A stretch of DNA of 64,000 bases from positions 1 through 64,000 of the forward strand of contig CAYONM010000001.1 in NCBI GenBank assembly GCA_964405325.1. The letters are read 5' to 3'. Source of the DNA: CAYONM01 sp964405325 (lineage in GTDB: Bacteria > Planctomycetota > UBA11346). Made by a program: the position numbers and the translations under genes. The notes beneath the pieces were generated by a model, which was not told where the DNA came from, searched no databases, and saw only the letters and a list, made by a program, of their open reading frames with translations. Shown piece by piece: positions 54,535 through 63,329 of this stretch. Every line of letters starts with the position of its first letter. The stretch's first letter is position 1.

Positions 54535-56806
54535 GCCGCCGCACCAAGGGCCACCCGCAGGCGGCGACGCCAGTCAGGATAGCGATGCTGAGCAGCCAGG
54601 GGAAGGCGGCCGGGAAGGGTTGGAAGACGATACGCATGCGCGTCTGCTCGGGCATGACCACGATCTGGCCGCTGCCTTCCATGAACAGGGCGCCTTGTTT
54701 GCTGTGCAGATGCCGCGAAAAGGCGGCGCGCAGCAGGTAGGGGCGACCGGGCTCCAGGTTTTCAAGCAGCATGCCGCGTCGGTCGCGTAGCAATTGCGGT
54801 CGTGGCGTAGGCTCTGACCTGGGCACAGCCGGCAGGCTCGCGAAGATCATGGCACAATCGCGGGCGATGGCGTCGAATTGGCTCTCGAGGCGGCGGTTGG
54901 CACCCTTCCTGAGGTCGATGCCCGCGAAGGCCGGCGGTCGCGAGAGCAGCCCCAGTGCTTCCCGCCCGCCGGTCTCGCGCAGGATGAAATCGTCGCGGTC
55001 GTGGTCGTCGACGAGGATCAATCGCCGTTCCGACCGCCCGGCGGCCAGGTGTCTGACCCAGGTCGCCGACACACCCCAACGCATGGTTCGATTCCAGGGG
55101 CCGGCGAAGACCAGGGGCGGTGCCGACAGGGCCTCCAGCAGTGGTGCCGGATCACGCAGGGCGATCAGCCGCATGGGTCCATGTCGGCGCAGCGTGAGAC
55201 GCTCCTGCGGCGGTACCAGTTGGTCGGCCGGCAGCGCCGTGGCCGCCCTTTGATAGAGCAGGCCCTGCACGCCGTGGTCGCGCAGCAGGGCCAGGCGCTG
55301 CTGCCGATCTTCCAGGCTGAGCTCGTAGGTCAGGCAGAACATGCGCAGCGGCAGCCCGCGGGCGGCGATCGCGGCCCACTGCCAGGCCGGTCCGGCGAAG
55401 AGGGTATGGGCGCCACCGGCCAGGTCGACGCGGTGTCGGAAGGCATAGCGGGCGTGGTCGTGGCCGTCGTCGGTGGCCAGCACCCGCTGCAGGCCGAGAT
55501 CCCGCATATCGTCGATGCAGGCGGCCCAATCCTGGCGTTGGCCGCTCTCCAGCGGCCAGCGGGGGAAGGCGTAGGGCGGCAGGATGAGCAGCAGGAAGGC
55601 GCCGGCCAGGGCCAGGGCCCGCAGGTCGCGGCGCTCGAGTCGCGGAGCAAGCCAGCCCGCCATCAGGGCGACTCCGGCACAGCTCCCGATCAGCAACACG
55701 ATGGCGGCGCAGCGATACCAATGGACGCTGAACGGCAGGATCTGGGTCAGGGCTGGTTCGAGGCTGAAGAGCAGCAGTACGCCGCAGCCCCAGGCCAGCG
55801 CTCGCAGTTTCAGCGGTCTCGCCATCAGCCAGGCAAGGAGCCCGGTTACGGCGGTGACCATGGGCAGCACGCTGAGTAGCCGGCCGTTGCTCAGTTGCAG
55901 CTGCAGGTAGAAAACGAGGTAGGACCAGGGGTCACGGTAGTAGTGCTCCTCGTGCGGCCAGGGCAGACCGGCAAGGCCATGGTGCATGTAGATCGCCAGG
56001 TGCCAGCCGGCCAGCAACAGGCAGCACAGCACTGCCAGGCCCAGCCGGGGCCAGACTCGAGGCCTGAAGGCAAAGGCGACCATGATGATTACAGCGCAGG
56101 CCACGGCGCTGAGCGGGTGCACAAAGAAGAGGGCGCAGGACACGGCCGAGAAACGTATGATCGGATTCCATGACCGAAGCTCGGCCGGGCGCAGCAGCCG
56201 TAAACAAGCGGCGAGCGTGCAGCAGATCAGGGGCCAGGCCACGACCTGGGCGATGAGTCCAATGTTGAGCGTGGCCAGGCCAAATCCGTAGTAGCGGTCA
56301 TCGGCCAGGCAGAGGAAGGCGAGGGCGCCGGTCAGCCCGCCCCAGGCCATGGCCCGACGCCGCTGGGGATCGGCATCGAGTTCGTCGGCCAGCGTGGTGG
56401 CGAGGTGCACCGCCGCCGCGGGCAGCAGGGCGCAGGCCGTCATCGCCACCATCATCAGGCTCAGCCAGTCGGGATCGGCCGCGCCGCAGGCCTCGAGCAG
56501 CCTGGCCAGCAGCGACATGCCCACGAAGAGCGGCCAGCAGTAGAGGGCGTAGTTGTCCCAGCCCATGTGCACTTCGTGCACATAGGGCCACCAGATGCCC
56601 TCGGCGATGTGCTCGCGGCCGATGCCCACCGCGGCGGCGTGCATGCCCAGGTCGCAGGCGTGGATATCGCCGCGCAATCCCTGCCAGACGACCAGTGCGA
56701 TCCACAGGCCAGCGACCAGGGCGGCGGCCTGTGGCAGGCGGTCAGCCAGGACGGTGCTTCCGTTGCTGGCGTGCGGCACGGTCGTGCCATCAGGTGATGT
56801 GGTCAT
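54518..56806 (-). CDS. multi-pass membrane protein, GT-C glycosyltransferase-like
   Basis: The 762-residue protein has about 12 hydrophobic helices in its first 450 residues, a large soluble domain and a final helix near 735-755. An acidic loop after the first helix (GDIHACDLGMHAAAV) and an aromatic motif (GIWWPYVHEVHMGWDNY) are as expected for GT-C enzymes using lipid-linked sugars. No closer family is recognised. It is on the strand opposite to the T4SS operon and ends by overlapping it, so it probably marks the edge of that operon. Confidence 0.6.
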   Translation of the reverse strand: MTTSPDGTTVPHASNGSTVLADRLPQAAALVAGLWIALVVWQGLRGDIHACDLGMHAAAVGIGREHIAEGIWWPYVHEVHMGWDNYALYCWPLFVGMSLLARLLEACGAADPDWLSLMMVAMTACALLPAAAVHLATTLADELDADPQRRRAMAWGGLTGALAFLCLADDRYYGFGLATLNIGLIAQVVAWPLICCTLAACLRLLRPAELRSWNPIIRFSAVSCALFFVHPLSAVACAVIIMVAFAFRPRVWPRLGLAVLCCLLLAGWHLAIYMHHGLAGLPWPHEEHYYRDPWSYLVFYLQLQLSNGRLLSVLPMVTAVTGLLAWLMARPLKLRALAWGCGVLLLFSLEPALTQILPFSVHWYRCAAIVLLIGSCAGVALMAGWLAPRLERRDLRALALAGAFLLLILPPYAFPRWPLESGQRQDWAACIDDMRDLGLQRVLATDDGHDHARYAFRHRVDLAGGAHTLFAGPAWQWAAIAARGLPLRMFCLTYELSLEDRQQRLALLRDHGVQGLLYQRAATALPADQLVPPQERLTLRRHGPMRLIALRDPAPLLEALSAPPLVFAGPWNRTMRWGVSATWVRHLAAGRSERRLILVDDHDRDDFILRETGGREALGLLSRPPAFAGIDLRKGANRRLESQFDAIARDCAMIFASLPAVPRSEPTPRPQLLRDRRGMLLENLEPGRPYLLRAAFSRHLHSKQGALFMEGSGQIVVMPEQTRMRIVFQPFPAAFPWLLSIAILTGVAACGWPLVRRLRAGS

Positions 56807-56966
56807 GGTGATTCTCGCGATGACGCCCGGCTGGGGCGGCCGGTATCATCGCAGAGGCGGGCAAGCGTCAACGTCATCCGCTTGATGGTTGGTGCTCTGT
56901 CAACGCCACACCGGCGGGTCTGGCTTCGCCTCGCACGAGGTCGGCAGCGTTGAATTCTCGGCCGCG

Positions 56967-57296
56967 CTATTCGACCGCAGCCAGATCCTCGCTGCTGATC
57001 GCGACCATGCCGTGGTCGTCAGGCTCGCCGAGCATCGGTAGGAGCTCCTGGCGCATATCGTCGGGCACCTCGAACTCGCAGGCGAACATGCCACGTTCCT
57101 GGCCCGCAACCTGGTTGCCCGGCTGATGGCCGGGGAGCTCGTGAAGCCGGTCGGCCTGCTGGGCGTAGTCGGCGACCACCTTCGCTTCCGTCTCCAGCTG
57201 CGGGTCGCCGAGATGCTCGGGTTGCCAGGCTGCGGAGCCGTGGGCGGTGCCGTCGGCGACGGGATCGGGCTCGTGAGGATCGGGACTGCTGTTCAT
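56967..57296 (-). CDS. small acidic protein, unknown function
   Basis: The 109-residue protein is rich in Asp, Glu, Pro and His and has no signal or membrane helix. The ATG at 57296 has no Shine-Dalgarno site. The candidate promoter ends only 9 bases upstream, so translation may be leaderless. Its neighbours show no clear link. Confidence 0.6.
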   Translation of the reverse strand: MNSSPDPHEPDPVADGTAHGSAAWQPEHLGDPQLETEAKVVADYAQQADRLHELPGHQPGNQVAGQERGMFACEFEVPDDMRQELLPMLGEPDDHGMVAISSEDLAAVE

Positions 57297-57305
57297 CGTA
57301 CACCC

Positions 57306-57335
57306 AGTCTAGCGCCGGTCGGCGCGGTCTGTCCA
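57306..57335 (-). promoter_or_regulatory. promoter of the 109-residue gene
   Basis: On the minus strand TGGACA (57330-57335) and TAGACT (57306-57311) are 18 bases apart. The predicted transcript start almost coincides with the start codon at 57296. Confidence 0.55.
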
Positions 57336-57381
57336 GGGCAATCAGTCGGGCAAAACAGCGTAGCGCATTGCAAATGCCTGT

Positions 57382-58569
57382 TCATGCGGCTTGGCCGCTG
57401 AAGGTCGCTGCCTGATCGAAACGGAGAACGCTGCCGCCGTGGCGTCCGTCATCGCGCGTCTCGCCGTTGCCCTGATCGGGGGTGAGCAGATCAGCTGTAT
57501 GCAGACCATCGGCATCGAAGGTCAGCAGATAGGCCGAAGGCCCACCCACGGCCTTGGCGTAGGGCCCCTCGGCATGGCCGAAGGCCGAGCCGCAACTGAC
57601 CAGTTGGCTGTTGCCGTGATGGGTCACATAGGGGCTGTGATTGTGGCCGGAGACGACGGTGTCGACCGCGTGCTGGTCGATGAAATCGAGCACCTTGTCG
57701 CCATCGAGCAGTTGCAGCAGGGCCGGCCCACCTTTTAGGTGGTGGTGCAGGCCCATGAGCACGGCATCGCCCGGCTGCCGCATGGCTTCGAGCTGGTCGC
57801 CGGCCTGCAGGAGTTGCTCGCTGGTGACCTCGCCGAGGGCGTTGTCGACGATCGAACCGGCTGGTCGTCGACAGCTGTCGAGACCGACCACGACCAGCCC
57901 CTGGTCGCCAACCTGGACCCGTTTGACGAAGGGGAAGCCTGGCTCCTGGCCGGTGACCCCGGCGATGTCCTGTGCGACCTCGGTGGACTCGGCCGGGCGG
58001 ATGCCGAGCAGGCCGGCCTGCTCGGCACCGCGGAACTGCCGGTCGTGGTTGCCGGGTACGGCCAGCGTGACGGACGGGTCGTCGGCGATCTGCGCGGCGA
58101 CGCTGGCGAAAGCCTCGGGGTGGCCGGTATCGGTGAGATCGCCGGCCAGGAGGAGGACGTCATGTGGCACCTGATCGATGACCTGATCCACGAAGCGCTC
58201 GCTGGCGGCCTGATCGCCGCGACTGATGGTCTTATGGCTTTCGGCACTGCGATGGACATCGGCCAGCACCAGCACCTTGACCTGATCGCCCTCGGGCTCG
58301 CCCGGGCGCCGATGTTCGAGCCGGGTCTCCTCGCTCTCAAGACCGAGGCGTTCGTGGGCTTTGGTGAAGGGCAAGCGGGGGGCGAGTACCTTGCCGGCCA
58401 CCTGGAGAGGATCGTCGTTGGCTTTCGGGACGCTGTCGTCCAGCCAGCGGTCGCGGAGGGCCGACCAGGATCCGACCAGAGGGATGTCTCGCTGATCGGT
58501 CTGACACGGGTCGCCGCTGAGCTCGCCGAAGTCATCGGCCAGGAATTCTGTGCAGTCGAGTGGGTTCAT
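57382..58569 (-). CDS. calcineurin-like metallophosphoesterase (CpdA/Icc-like)
   Basis: The 395-residue protein has a complete two-metal phosphoesterase core: LVLADVHR, LLLAGDLTDTG, AVPGNHDRQ, GLHHHLKGG and VVSGHNHSPY, in the order of class III cyclic-nucleotide phosphodiesterases. About 110 N-terminal residues precede the core and have no recognised domain. I chose the ATG at 58569. The longer open frame lacks a better start and would run through the inverted repeat at 58571-58597. Substrate could be cAMP or another phosphodiester. Confidence 0.8.
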   Translation of the reverse strand: MNPLDCTEFLADDFGELSGDPCQTDQRDIPLVGSWSALRDRWLDDSVPKANDDPLQVAGKVLAPRLPFTKAHERLGLESEETRLEHRRPGEPEGDQVKVLVLADVHRSAESHKTISRGDQAASERFVDQVIDQVPHDVLLLAGDLTDTGHPEAFASVAAQIADDPSVTLAVPGNHDRQFRGAEQAGLLGIRPAESTEVAQDIAGVTGQEPGFPFVKRVQVGDQGLVVVGLDSCRRPAGSIVDNALGEVTSEQLLQAGDQLEAMRQPGDAVLMGLHHHLKGGPALLQLLDGDKVLDFIDQHAVDTVVSGHNHSPYVTHHGNSQLVSCGSAFGHAEGPYAKAVGGPSAYLLTFDADGLHTADLLTPDQGNGETRDDGRHGGSVLRFDQAATFSGQAA

Positions 58570-58570
58570 C

Positions 58571-58597
58571 GTCTCGTATAATAAGCACATGCGAGAC
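58571..58597. promoter_or_regulatory. inverted repeat enclosing an AT-rich -10-like box
   Basis: GTCTCG (58571-58576) and CGAGAC (58592-58597) are perfect arms 15 bases apart and enclose TATAATA. It lies directly upstream of the phosphoesterase start and could be an operator over its -10 region. No good -35 box was found on either strand. Confidence 0.45.
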
Positions 58598-58717
58598 AAA
58601 CGGAGGATTTCCAGGGCGTCCGCAAGCGCATGACGCATCGCAACGCGGACGACGTGTCGGCATGCACCCGCGACAACTTCATCAGGACCGTATGCTCCTT
58701 GGGGGAGGATGGGGAAC

Positions 58718-59968
58718 ATGACCGGGGCGGGTCAGCTGTGCACGGCGAAAATCGAGATCCGCGAGGAGTACGAACCTCACTCCCTGCCGGAGCGTTGCCC
58801 CGCTATCGCCTTGGAAAGTAGTCCGCGGGCAGGGCGCCGTTGCCAGGACGGCTACGAGCCCCAGCCGCTACCGCATACGGGCGAGGTCTCTGCGCTTGAG
58901 GACACGTGCAGCGGGGCGGAGGGTGGCTGGGCCACGACCAGCGATCCTCCGGCCGGCAGCATCCTGCTGTGTCACGATCCCTATGCTGACCCCGATCAAG
59001 ATGGTGTCACGGATGCGGCACGCCTGGGTGTACCCGGCATGGATGTGCCTTGGCTGATACCGCGTCTGCCGGGCCTGTCGCCGTCTCGGCGATGGGCCGA
59101 GACGGCCTTCGCTATCCGCTACCAGTGGGATCCGGAGAGCATGGTCAGCGAGCTTCTGCAGTATATCACCGGCGATGCGCTTGCGAGCGGGCAGCCGCCG
59201 CGATTCCATCCCGAGATAGCCAAAACGCTTGCTGCCCACTACAGCACGCCGGCCGAACGGGCGAGCAACGACATGGCGCTGCAGCAGACCGCCACCGCTC
59301 TCTGCAAGCTGGCTTTCCAGTGTTTTCTCGCCGGTCTCTGCGATAACGACAGTCGTGATGGCATGCTGATCACCGCCGGCGGCTACGAGGCCGGTTGCGG
59401 ACTGGCCATCGCCGCCCTGCGCCAGAGTCCGGCCGCGTCCGAGCATCTGGCCGCGGTCGCCGTGCATTGGGATGCCAGTGGTGTTGGCAACGCCTGCGAA
59501 CTGCCCTGGGTCATTGATCTCGCCCTCGAGCACGGCCTGCGCCCGCTGCTGGTGATCGCCGAGCGACAATTCCCTCGTGCCGTGTCGGCCCTGCTTGCCA
59601 GCGGCAACGGCATGGAGCGGCGTGGCATGCTGATGCGGGCCGAGCGGCGTGGCCACATGGCCGATGTCTGGTCGATCGCCGATTCCTATGCGGTCGGTGC
59701 CGACAACCTCGAGGCGGTGCAGCGGCTCTACGCCGGTCGCCTGCGCGTGGTCGTGGTCGATCTCGACGGCCCACGGCCGCGCCTGCGCCCACCGATGGAG
59801 AAGCGCTCGCGGCTCGATGCCGGCCAGTTGCGTCATCTGCTCGAGCGTCGTGTTCGCAATTGGGGGAACCAGCGTCTGATCGTCTGCAGCGTCGACCTGC
59901 CGCGCCGCATCTGGGCGGCAGCCGGTCCGGTGACCTGCGTGACCGTGCGTAGCCCGGCTGGTGCCTAG
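58718..59968 (+). CDS. zeta-toxin-like protein with lost P-loop
   Basis: The 416-residue protein is paralogous to the gene at 60272. Both have an EF-hand-like loop (here DPDQDGVTD), then W.IP.LPGLSPSRRWAE, a helical block (NDMALQQTATALCKLAF), the ATPase-like core and a segment RGHMADVWSIADSY. In this copy the Walker A is replaced by TAGGYEAGCGLAI, with Lys and Ser gone, so it probably cannot bind ATP. The start at 58718 is set by GGGGGAGG (58701-58708), which abuts the earlier ATG at 58709. Its stop lies inside the left end of the MITE-like element. Confidence 0.65.
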   Translation: MTGAGQLCTAKIEIREEYEPHSLPERCPAIALESSPRAGRRCQDGYEPQPLPHTGEVSALEDTCSGAEGGWATTSDPPAGSILLCHDPYADPDQDGVTDAARLGVPGMDVPWLIPRLPGLSPSRRWAETAFAIRYQWDPESMVSELLQYITGDALASGQPPRFHPEIAKTLAAHYSTPAERASNDMALQQTATALCKLAFQCFLAGLCDNDSRDGMLITAGGYEAGCGLAIAALRQSPAASEHLAAVAVHWDASGVGNACELPWVIDLALEHGLRPLLVIAERQFPRAVSALLASGNGMERRGMLMRAERRGHMADVWSIADSYAVGADNLEAVQRLYAGRLRVVVVDLDGPRPRLRPPMEKRSRLDAGQLRHLLERRVRNWGNQRLIVCSVDLPRRIWAAAGPVTCVTVRSPAGA

Positions 59969-60129
59969 TGGTGTGTCCCATAAATAAGCATCATAAGTCT
60001 TCGCCTCGCACGGCACCTGCTTCGTTGCGCTCCGCTCACAATAGCTCCACTATTGCTCGACTTCGCGACGCCTCGCATCTGCCGCACGAAGCTCGACTTC
60101 TGACACGTATTTCTGAGACACAGCACTAG
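59965..60129. mobile_element. 165-bp MITE-like element
   Basis: The ends are imperfect terminal inverted repeats of 22 bases with 19 matches. The left end starts CTAGTGGTGTGTC, and the right end on the opposite strand starts CTAGTGCTGTGTC. The interior has no coding potential and folds on itself, with a perfect hairpin CAATAG-CTCCA-CTATTG at 60039-60055. The left end supplies the TAG stop of the preceding gene. No transposase is nearby, so it would depend on one elsewhere. Confidence 0.7.
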
Positions 60130-60271
60130 CCCGGATCTTCCGCCACCCATCCGAACCGCATGTCGTGCGCCATCTCGCATCAGTGGTGTCGACGGGCGCT
60201 GCTCAGCCGCCCGCAAGCCATAGGCTGGCAGCTCCCTCCGAGAGGGTCTTGACGTCGGGGAGACCAGCAGC
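60130..60271. other. intergenic region after the MITE
   Basis: This holds a GC-rich dyad near 60194-60211 (GGGCG and CGCCC arms), a small hairpin CCCTC-CGA-GAGGG at 60234-60246, and the GGGGAG ribosome site ahead of the next start. I see no convincing promoter. Confidence 0.4.
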
Positions 60272-61612
60272 ATGGCCAGTCCGCACAGCAACAGCAGCGC
60301 AACCAACCAAGCCGAGAGCAGGATCGAACAGGAGGCACTGTTCGATGTCATCCCGGAGATCGACAATCCGGCCAGTGGGCAGCATGTCGTGCCGCTCCAG
60401 AGCGTCGGGCCGGAGCGTATCGAAGTCCCGATCAGTGATCCCGAGCAGGAGGCGCTCAGGCGGCTCGTCTCCGAGCAGGGCAAAAACGCTTCCTCTGTCG
60501 CCCTGCGCGAGGCCGACGCAGGCTTGGCGGTCGAAGCAAAGGCCGAGACCGTGCCGCCGCCACCGGGTAGCCGCGTGCATACCGCCGACCCCTACGCCGA
60601 CAGCAACGGCGACGGCATCACCGACACCGCTCGCGTCGGCGTGCCGGGCAACGAGGTGCCGGAGACGATCTGGCGCATGCCCAACCTGACCCCCGGTCAG
60701 CGCGAGGCCGAGACCCGCTTCGCCTCGGCCTACGAGGCCGATCCCGACGGCATGGCCAAGCAGGTCATCGCCAAGGTGGTGGGTGAGGCCGGCGAGGACA
60801 AGGCCCCGGTCTTCGAGACTGATGCCATGAAGGAGTTTTCGGCCGATTTCGGCAGCAAGAGCGAGAAACGCCTCAACAACCTGGCCCTGCACCAGACCGC
60901 CAATGCGCTCGCCAAGCGCGCTTTCAGCAGCTACCTGGGCAGCATGGCCGATGACCCCGAGCAGGCCGGGGGCACGGTGCTGATCACCGCCGGTGGAGTT
61001 GGGGCAGGCAAGAGCTACGCAATCGACAAGCTGGCCGAGAGCGATGAGACCATGCAACAGGCGGTCAGCAGCGAGGTGGCCCGCTTCGATGCCGCCGGCG
61101 AGGCCTGCAGCAGCGAGGTGCCCTGGGCCATCGAGCAGGCCAAGGCCAGCGGTTTCAAGCCGGTGGTGGTTTTCGTCGACCGTGACCCGAGCAAGGCGAT
61201 GTCGGAAAAGGTTCCTGACGGAGATGGCGAAAACGGTTTTCTCCATCGCGGCATCCTGCCTCGATCCGAGATGAAGGGTCGCATGGTCGACGCCTATTCG
61301 ATCGCCGACAGCTACACGGTCGGTCCTCGCAATTTCCAGGCTGTGGCCGACAACTATGCCGAGGACGAGGATGTCGGCATCATGATCGTCAACAATGATG
61401 CCAAGCAGCCGCAGTTGGTGGCGGGCATCGATCCCAGTCATCTGGCCATCGAGCCGAAGGATCTACGAGCCCAGGTGGTGGGCGCGATCCAGGACTATGG
61501 GAACCAGGAGATGATCGAGTCGGGCGTGCACACCCCGCAGCGCGTCTGGGGTGGCGATGCGCAGGGGGAGGGCGCCGGTCCTGATATTGCCGCCGACGAG
61601 GCCAGGCTATGA
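60272..61612 (+). CDS. zeta-toxin-like P-loop kinase with EF-hand-like loop
   Basis: The 446-residue protein has a disordered N-terminus and an EF-hand-like calcium loop DSNGDGITD (about 111-119). A helical region precedes an ATP-binding core with intact Walker A TAGGVGAGKSY (about 237-247). Following segments AIEQAKASGFKPVVVFVDRD, LPRSEMKGRMVDAYSIADSY and VGIMIVNND match the order of zeta-toxin-like kinases, including those in polyvalent phage/plasmid proteins. Zeta toxins phosphorylate UDP-GlcNAc and are held by epsilon antitoxins. No antitoxin is recognised here, so target and role stay open. GGGGAG precedes the ATG. Confidence 0.65.
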   Translation: MASPHSNSSATNQAESRIEQEALFDVIPEIDNPASGQHVVPLQSVGPERIEVPISDPEQEALRRLVSEQGKNASSVALREADAGLAVEAKAETVPPPPGSRVHTADPYADSNGDGITDTARVGVPGNEVPETIWRMPNLTPGQREAETRFASAYEADPDGMAKQVIAKVVGEAGEDKAPVFETDAMKEFSADFGSKSEKRLNNLALHQTANALAKRAFSSYLGSMADDPEQAGGTVLITAGGVGAGKSYAIDKLAESDETMQQAVSSEVARFDAAGEACSSEVPWAIEQAKASGFKPVVVFVDRDPSKAMSEKVPDGDGENGFLHRGILPRSEMKGRMVDAYSIADSYTVGPRNFQAVADNYAEDEDVGIMIVNNDAKQPQLVAGIDPSHLAIEPKDLRAQVVGAIQDYGNQEMIESGVHTPQRVWGGDAQGEGAGPDIAADEARL

Positions 61613-62469
61613 TCACCAACATGAACGAGCATCACACCGACGTGACCTTCGACATCGTTCCGGGCCAGGGCATCGGGCCGCTGCGTCTCGGCGCCTCGGC
61701 CACGGCCTTGCGGCGCCTGCGTATCGCCGGGCAGCTGCCGGTCGAGGAGGGGCGCTGTCTGCACTGGCCTGGTACCGGTCTCAATGTGGTGCTCGAAGCC
61801 GCTGACGGTCACTGCCAACAGGTGACCGCCGAGACCGGGCGCGAGTGGGGTGAGCCACTGCCGCCGGAGGTGGTCTTCCGCCTCGATGGCCATGCGGTGC
61901 AGGCCATGCGTTGGAGCGAGGTGCCGGGCCTGATCGCCGGCCGAGCGCTCGATGCGGTGGGTTGCTCGATTCCCTCCCAGGGGCTGCTCTGCAGCCGCTA
62001 CGAGTCGGATGACGAGTGGGTTGGCTACTGGCGTGTACAGGCGCCGCAACCGCTCGATCTGCCGGTCGCCGCCGGTCAGCGCATCGGTTGCATCGAGCTC
62101 GGCATGTCCTGGTCTCGCCTCATGGAATTGCCCGCCTGCAACGGTATCGCCAGCTCGCGATCCGGCGCCGTCGACCTGTCGCCCCATGGCATCAGCTGCC
62201 GACTCGACGAGCACGACCGTATCGTCGCCATAAGCATGCAGACCGGCAATCCCGCTGGCACCCCCTGTCATTTGACATGGCCGCTACGCGCGCGTCTGCA
62301 GGCCGGTGACCTGGAGCGGCTCGGTGAGCGACTGCGCACGGCGAGCCTTTCCGGCGGGGCGGTGCAGGTCACCGATGACGGTTTCACCCTGCCGGTCGAT
62401 GGCTTGCGCCTGAGCAGCGGGGAGGGCGAGCTCCTGGTCGAGGTGCGAGCGGGCGAGGCGGGTGGCTGA
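61609..62469 (+). CDS. protein with two related half-domains, unknown function
   Basis: The 286-residue protein overlaps the kinase stop by 4 bases, so it is probably coupled to it. Two segments, GQGIGPLRLGASATALRRL (about 19-37) and GQRIGCIELGMSWSRLMEL (about 160-178), are similar and mark an internal duplication. Both begin beta-rich halves. No signal peptide or known family. Immediate coupling makes a partner or antitoxin role for the zeta-like kinase worth testing. Confidence 0.6.
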   Translation: MITNMNEHHTDVTFDIVPGQGIGPLRLGASATALRRLRIAGQLPVEEGRCLHWPGTGLNVVLEAADGHCQQVTAETGREWGEPLPPEVVFRLDGHAVQAMRWSEVPGLIAGRALDAVGCSIPSQGLLCSRYESDDEWVGYWRVQAPQPLDLPVAAGQRIGCIELGMSWSRLMELPACNGIASSRSGAVDLSPHGISCRLDEHDRIVAISMQTGNPAGTPCHLTWPLRARLQAGDLERLGERLRTASLSGGAVQVTDDGFTLPVDGLRLSSGEGELLVEVRAGEAGG

Positions 62470-62890
62470 GGACCGGATCCGCAGGTATCGTGAAACGGAT
62501 CGCCATGCGGTGATCGAGCTGTGGCGGCGCTGTGGGCTGCTGGTGCCCTGGAATGACCCTGACCGCGACATCGATCGCAAGCTGGCGGTCGATCCCGATG
62601 GTCTGCTGGTGGTCGATCGACATGGGCAGGTGGTGGCCACGGCCATGTGCGGTTACGAAGGTCACCGCGCCTGGCTCAACTATCTGGCCGTGGATCCCGA
62701 TCTGCAGGGGAGCGGTCTCGGCCGCATGCTCGTTGCGCACCTCGAAGAGCGCATGCGCGCGCGCGGCTGCGCCAAGCTCCAGCTGCTGGTGCGTAGCCAC
62801 AACCGCGACGCGCGAGCCTTCTACGAGCGGCTCGGCTACCGTTGCGACGATGCCGTGCCGATGGGTAAGCGCCTTGTGGTGGATGCCTGA
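62462..62890 (+). CDS. ypeA: GNAT acetyltransferase, YpeA-like
   Basis: The 142-residue protein (GTG start, overlapping the previous gene by 8 bases) matches E. coli YpeA closely in pattern: VIELWRRCGLLVPWNDPDRD, VVATAMCGYEGHRAW, the acetyl-CoA loop LQGSGLGRMLVAHLE and FYERLGY, ending GKRLV. Length is that of the family. The substrate of YpeA is not firmly known. Confidence 0.85.
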   Translation: MAEDRIRRYRETDRHAVIELWRRCGLLVPWNDPDRDIDRKLAVDPDGLLVVDRHGQVVATAMCGYEGHRAWLNYLAVDPDLQGSGLGRMLVAHLEERMRARGCAKLQLLVRSHNRDARAFYERLGYRCDDAVPMGKRLVVDA

Positions 62891-62951
62891 AACCAGACCC
62901 CTGGCCGGATGCGGTGGCGCTCTATAGTGGACGGCCCACCAGGAGAACGAC

Positions 62952-63329
62952 ATGGGCATCCTCTCGGGCCTGCTCGGCAACGCCAACGAAGCCGACATCG
63001 CCGCCGTGCAGCAATTGCTGCAGACGCAGTTCGTACACGACGAACAAATCGAGAAATCCTACCAGATCGTGCGCGATCTGGTGACGCTGACCAACAAGCG
63101 TATCGTCCTGATCGACAAGCAGGGGGTGACCGGGAAGAAAAAGGAGTTCGTCTCCATCCCCTACGCCAGCATCGTCAAATATGCGATCCGTACCTCTGGC
63201 CATTTCGATATCGATGCCGAGCTGCGCATCTGGCTCAAGGGCATCGAGGAGCCGGTGAGCCTCGAGTTCTCCAAGGACAAGCAGGTCAGCGAAATCGTGC
63301 AGATCATCACCCACTACACCTGCGACTGA
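62952..63329 (+). CDS. bacterial PH-domain protein
   Basis: The 125-residue protein is a single bacterial PH-like domain (bPH family): TLTNKRIVLIDKQGVTGKK, then FVSIPYASIVKYAIRTSGHFDID and LRIWLKG. AGGAGA lies ahead of the ATG, and TATAGT at 62933-62938 may be its -10 box. The role of this family is not established. Its 3' end overlaps the convergent TerB-like gene by 16 bases. Confidence 0.75.
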   Translation: MGILSGLLGNANEADIAAVQQLLQTQFVHDEQIEKSYQIVRDLVTLTNKRIVLIDKQGVTGKKKEFVSIPYASIVKYAIRTSGHFDIDAELRIWLKGIEEPVSLEFSKDKQVSEIVQIITHYTCD

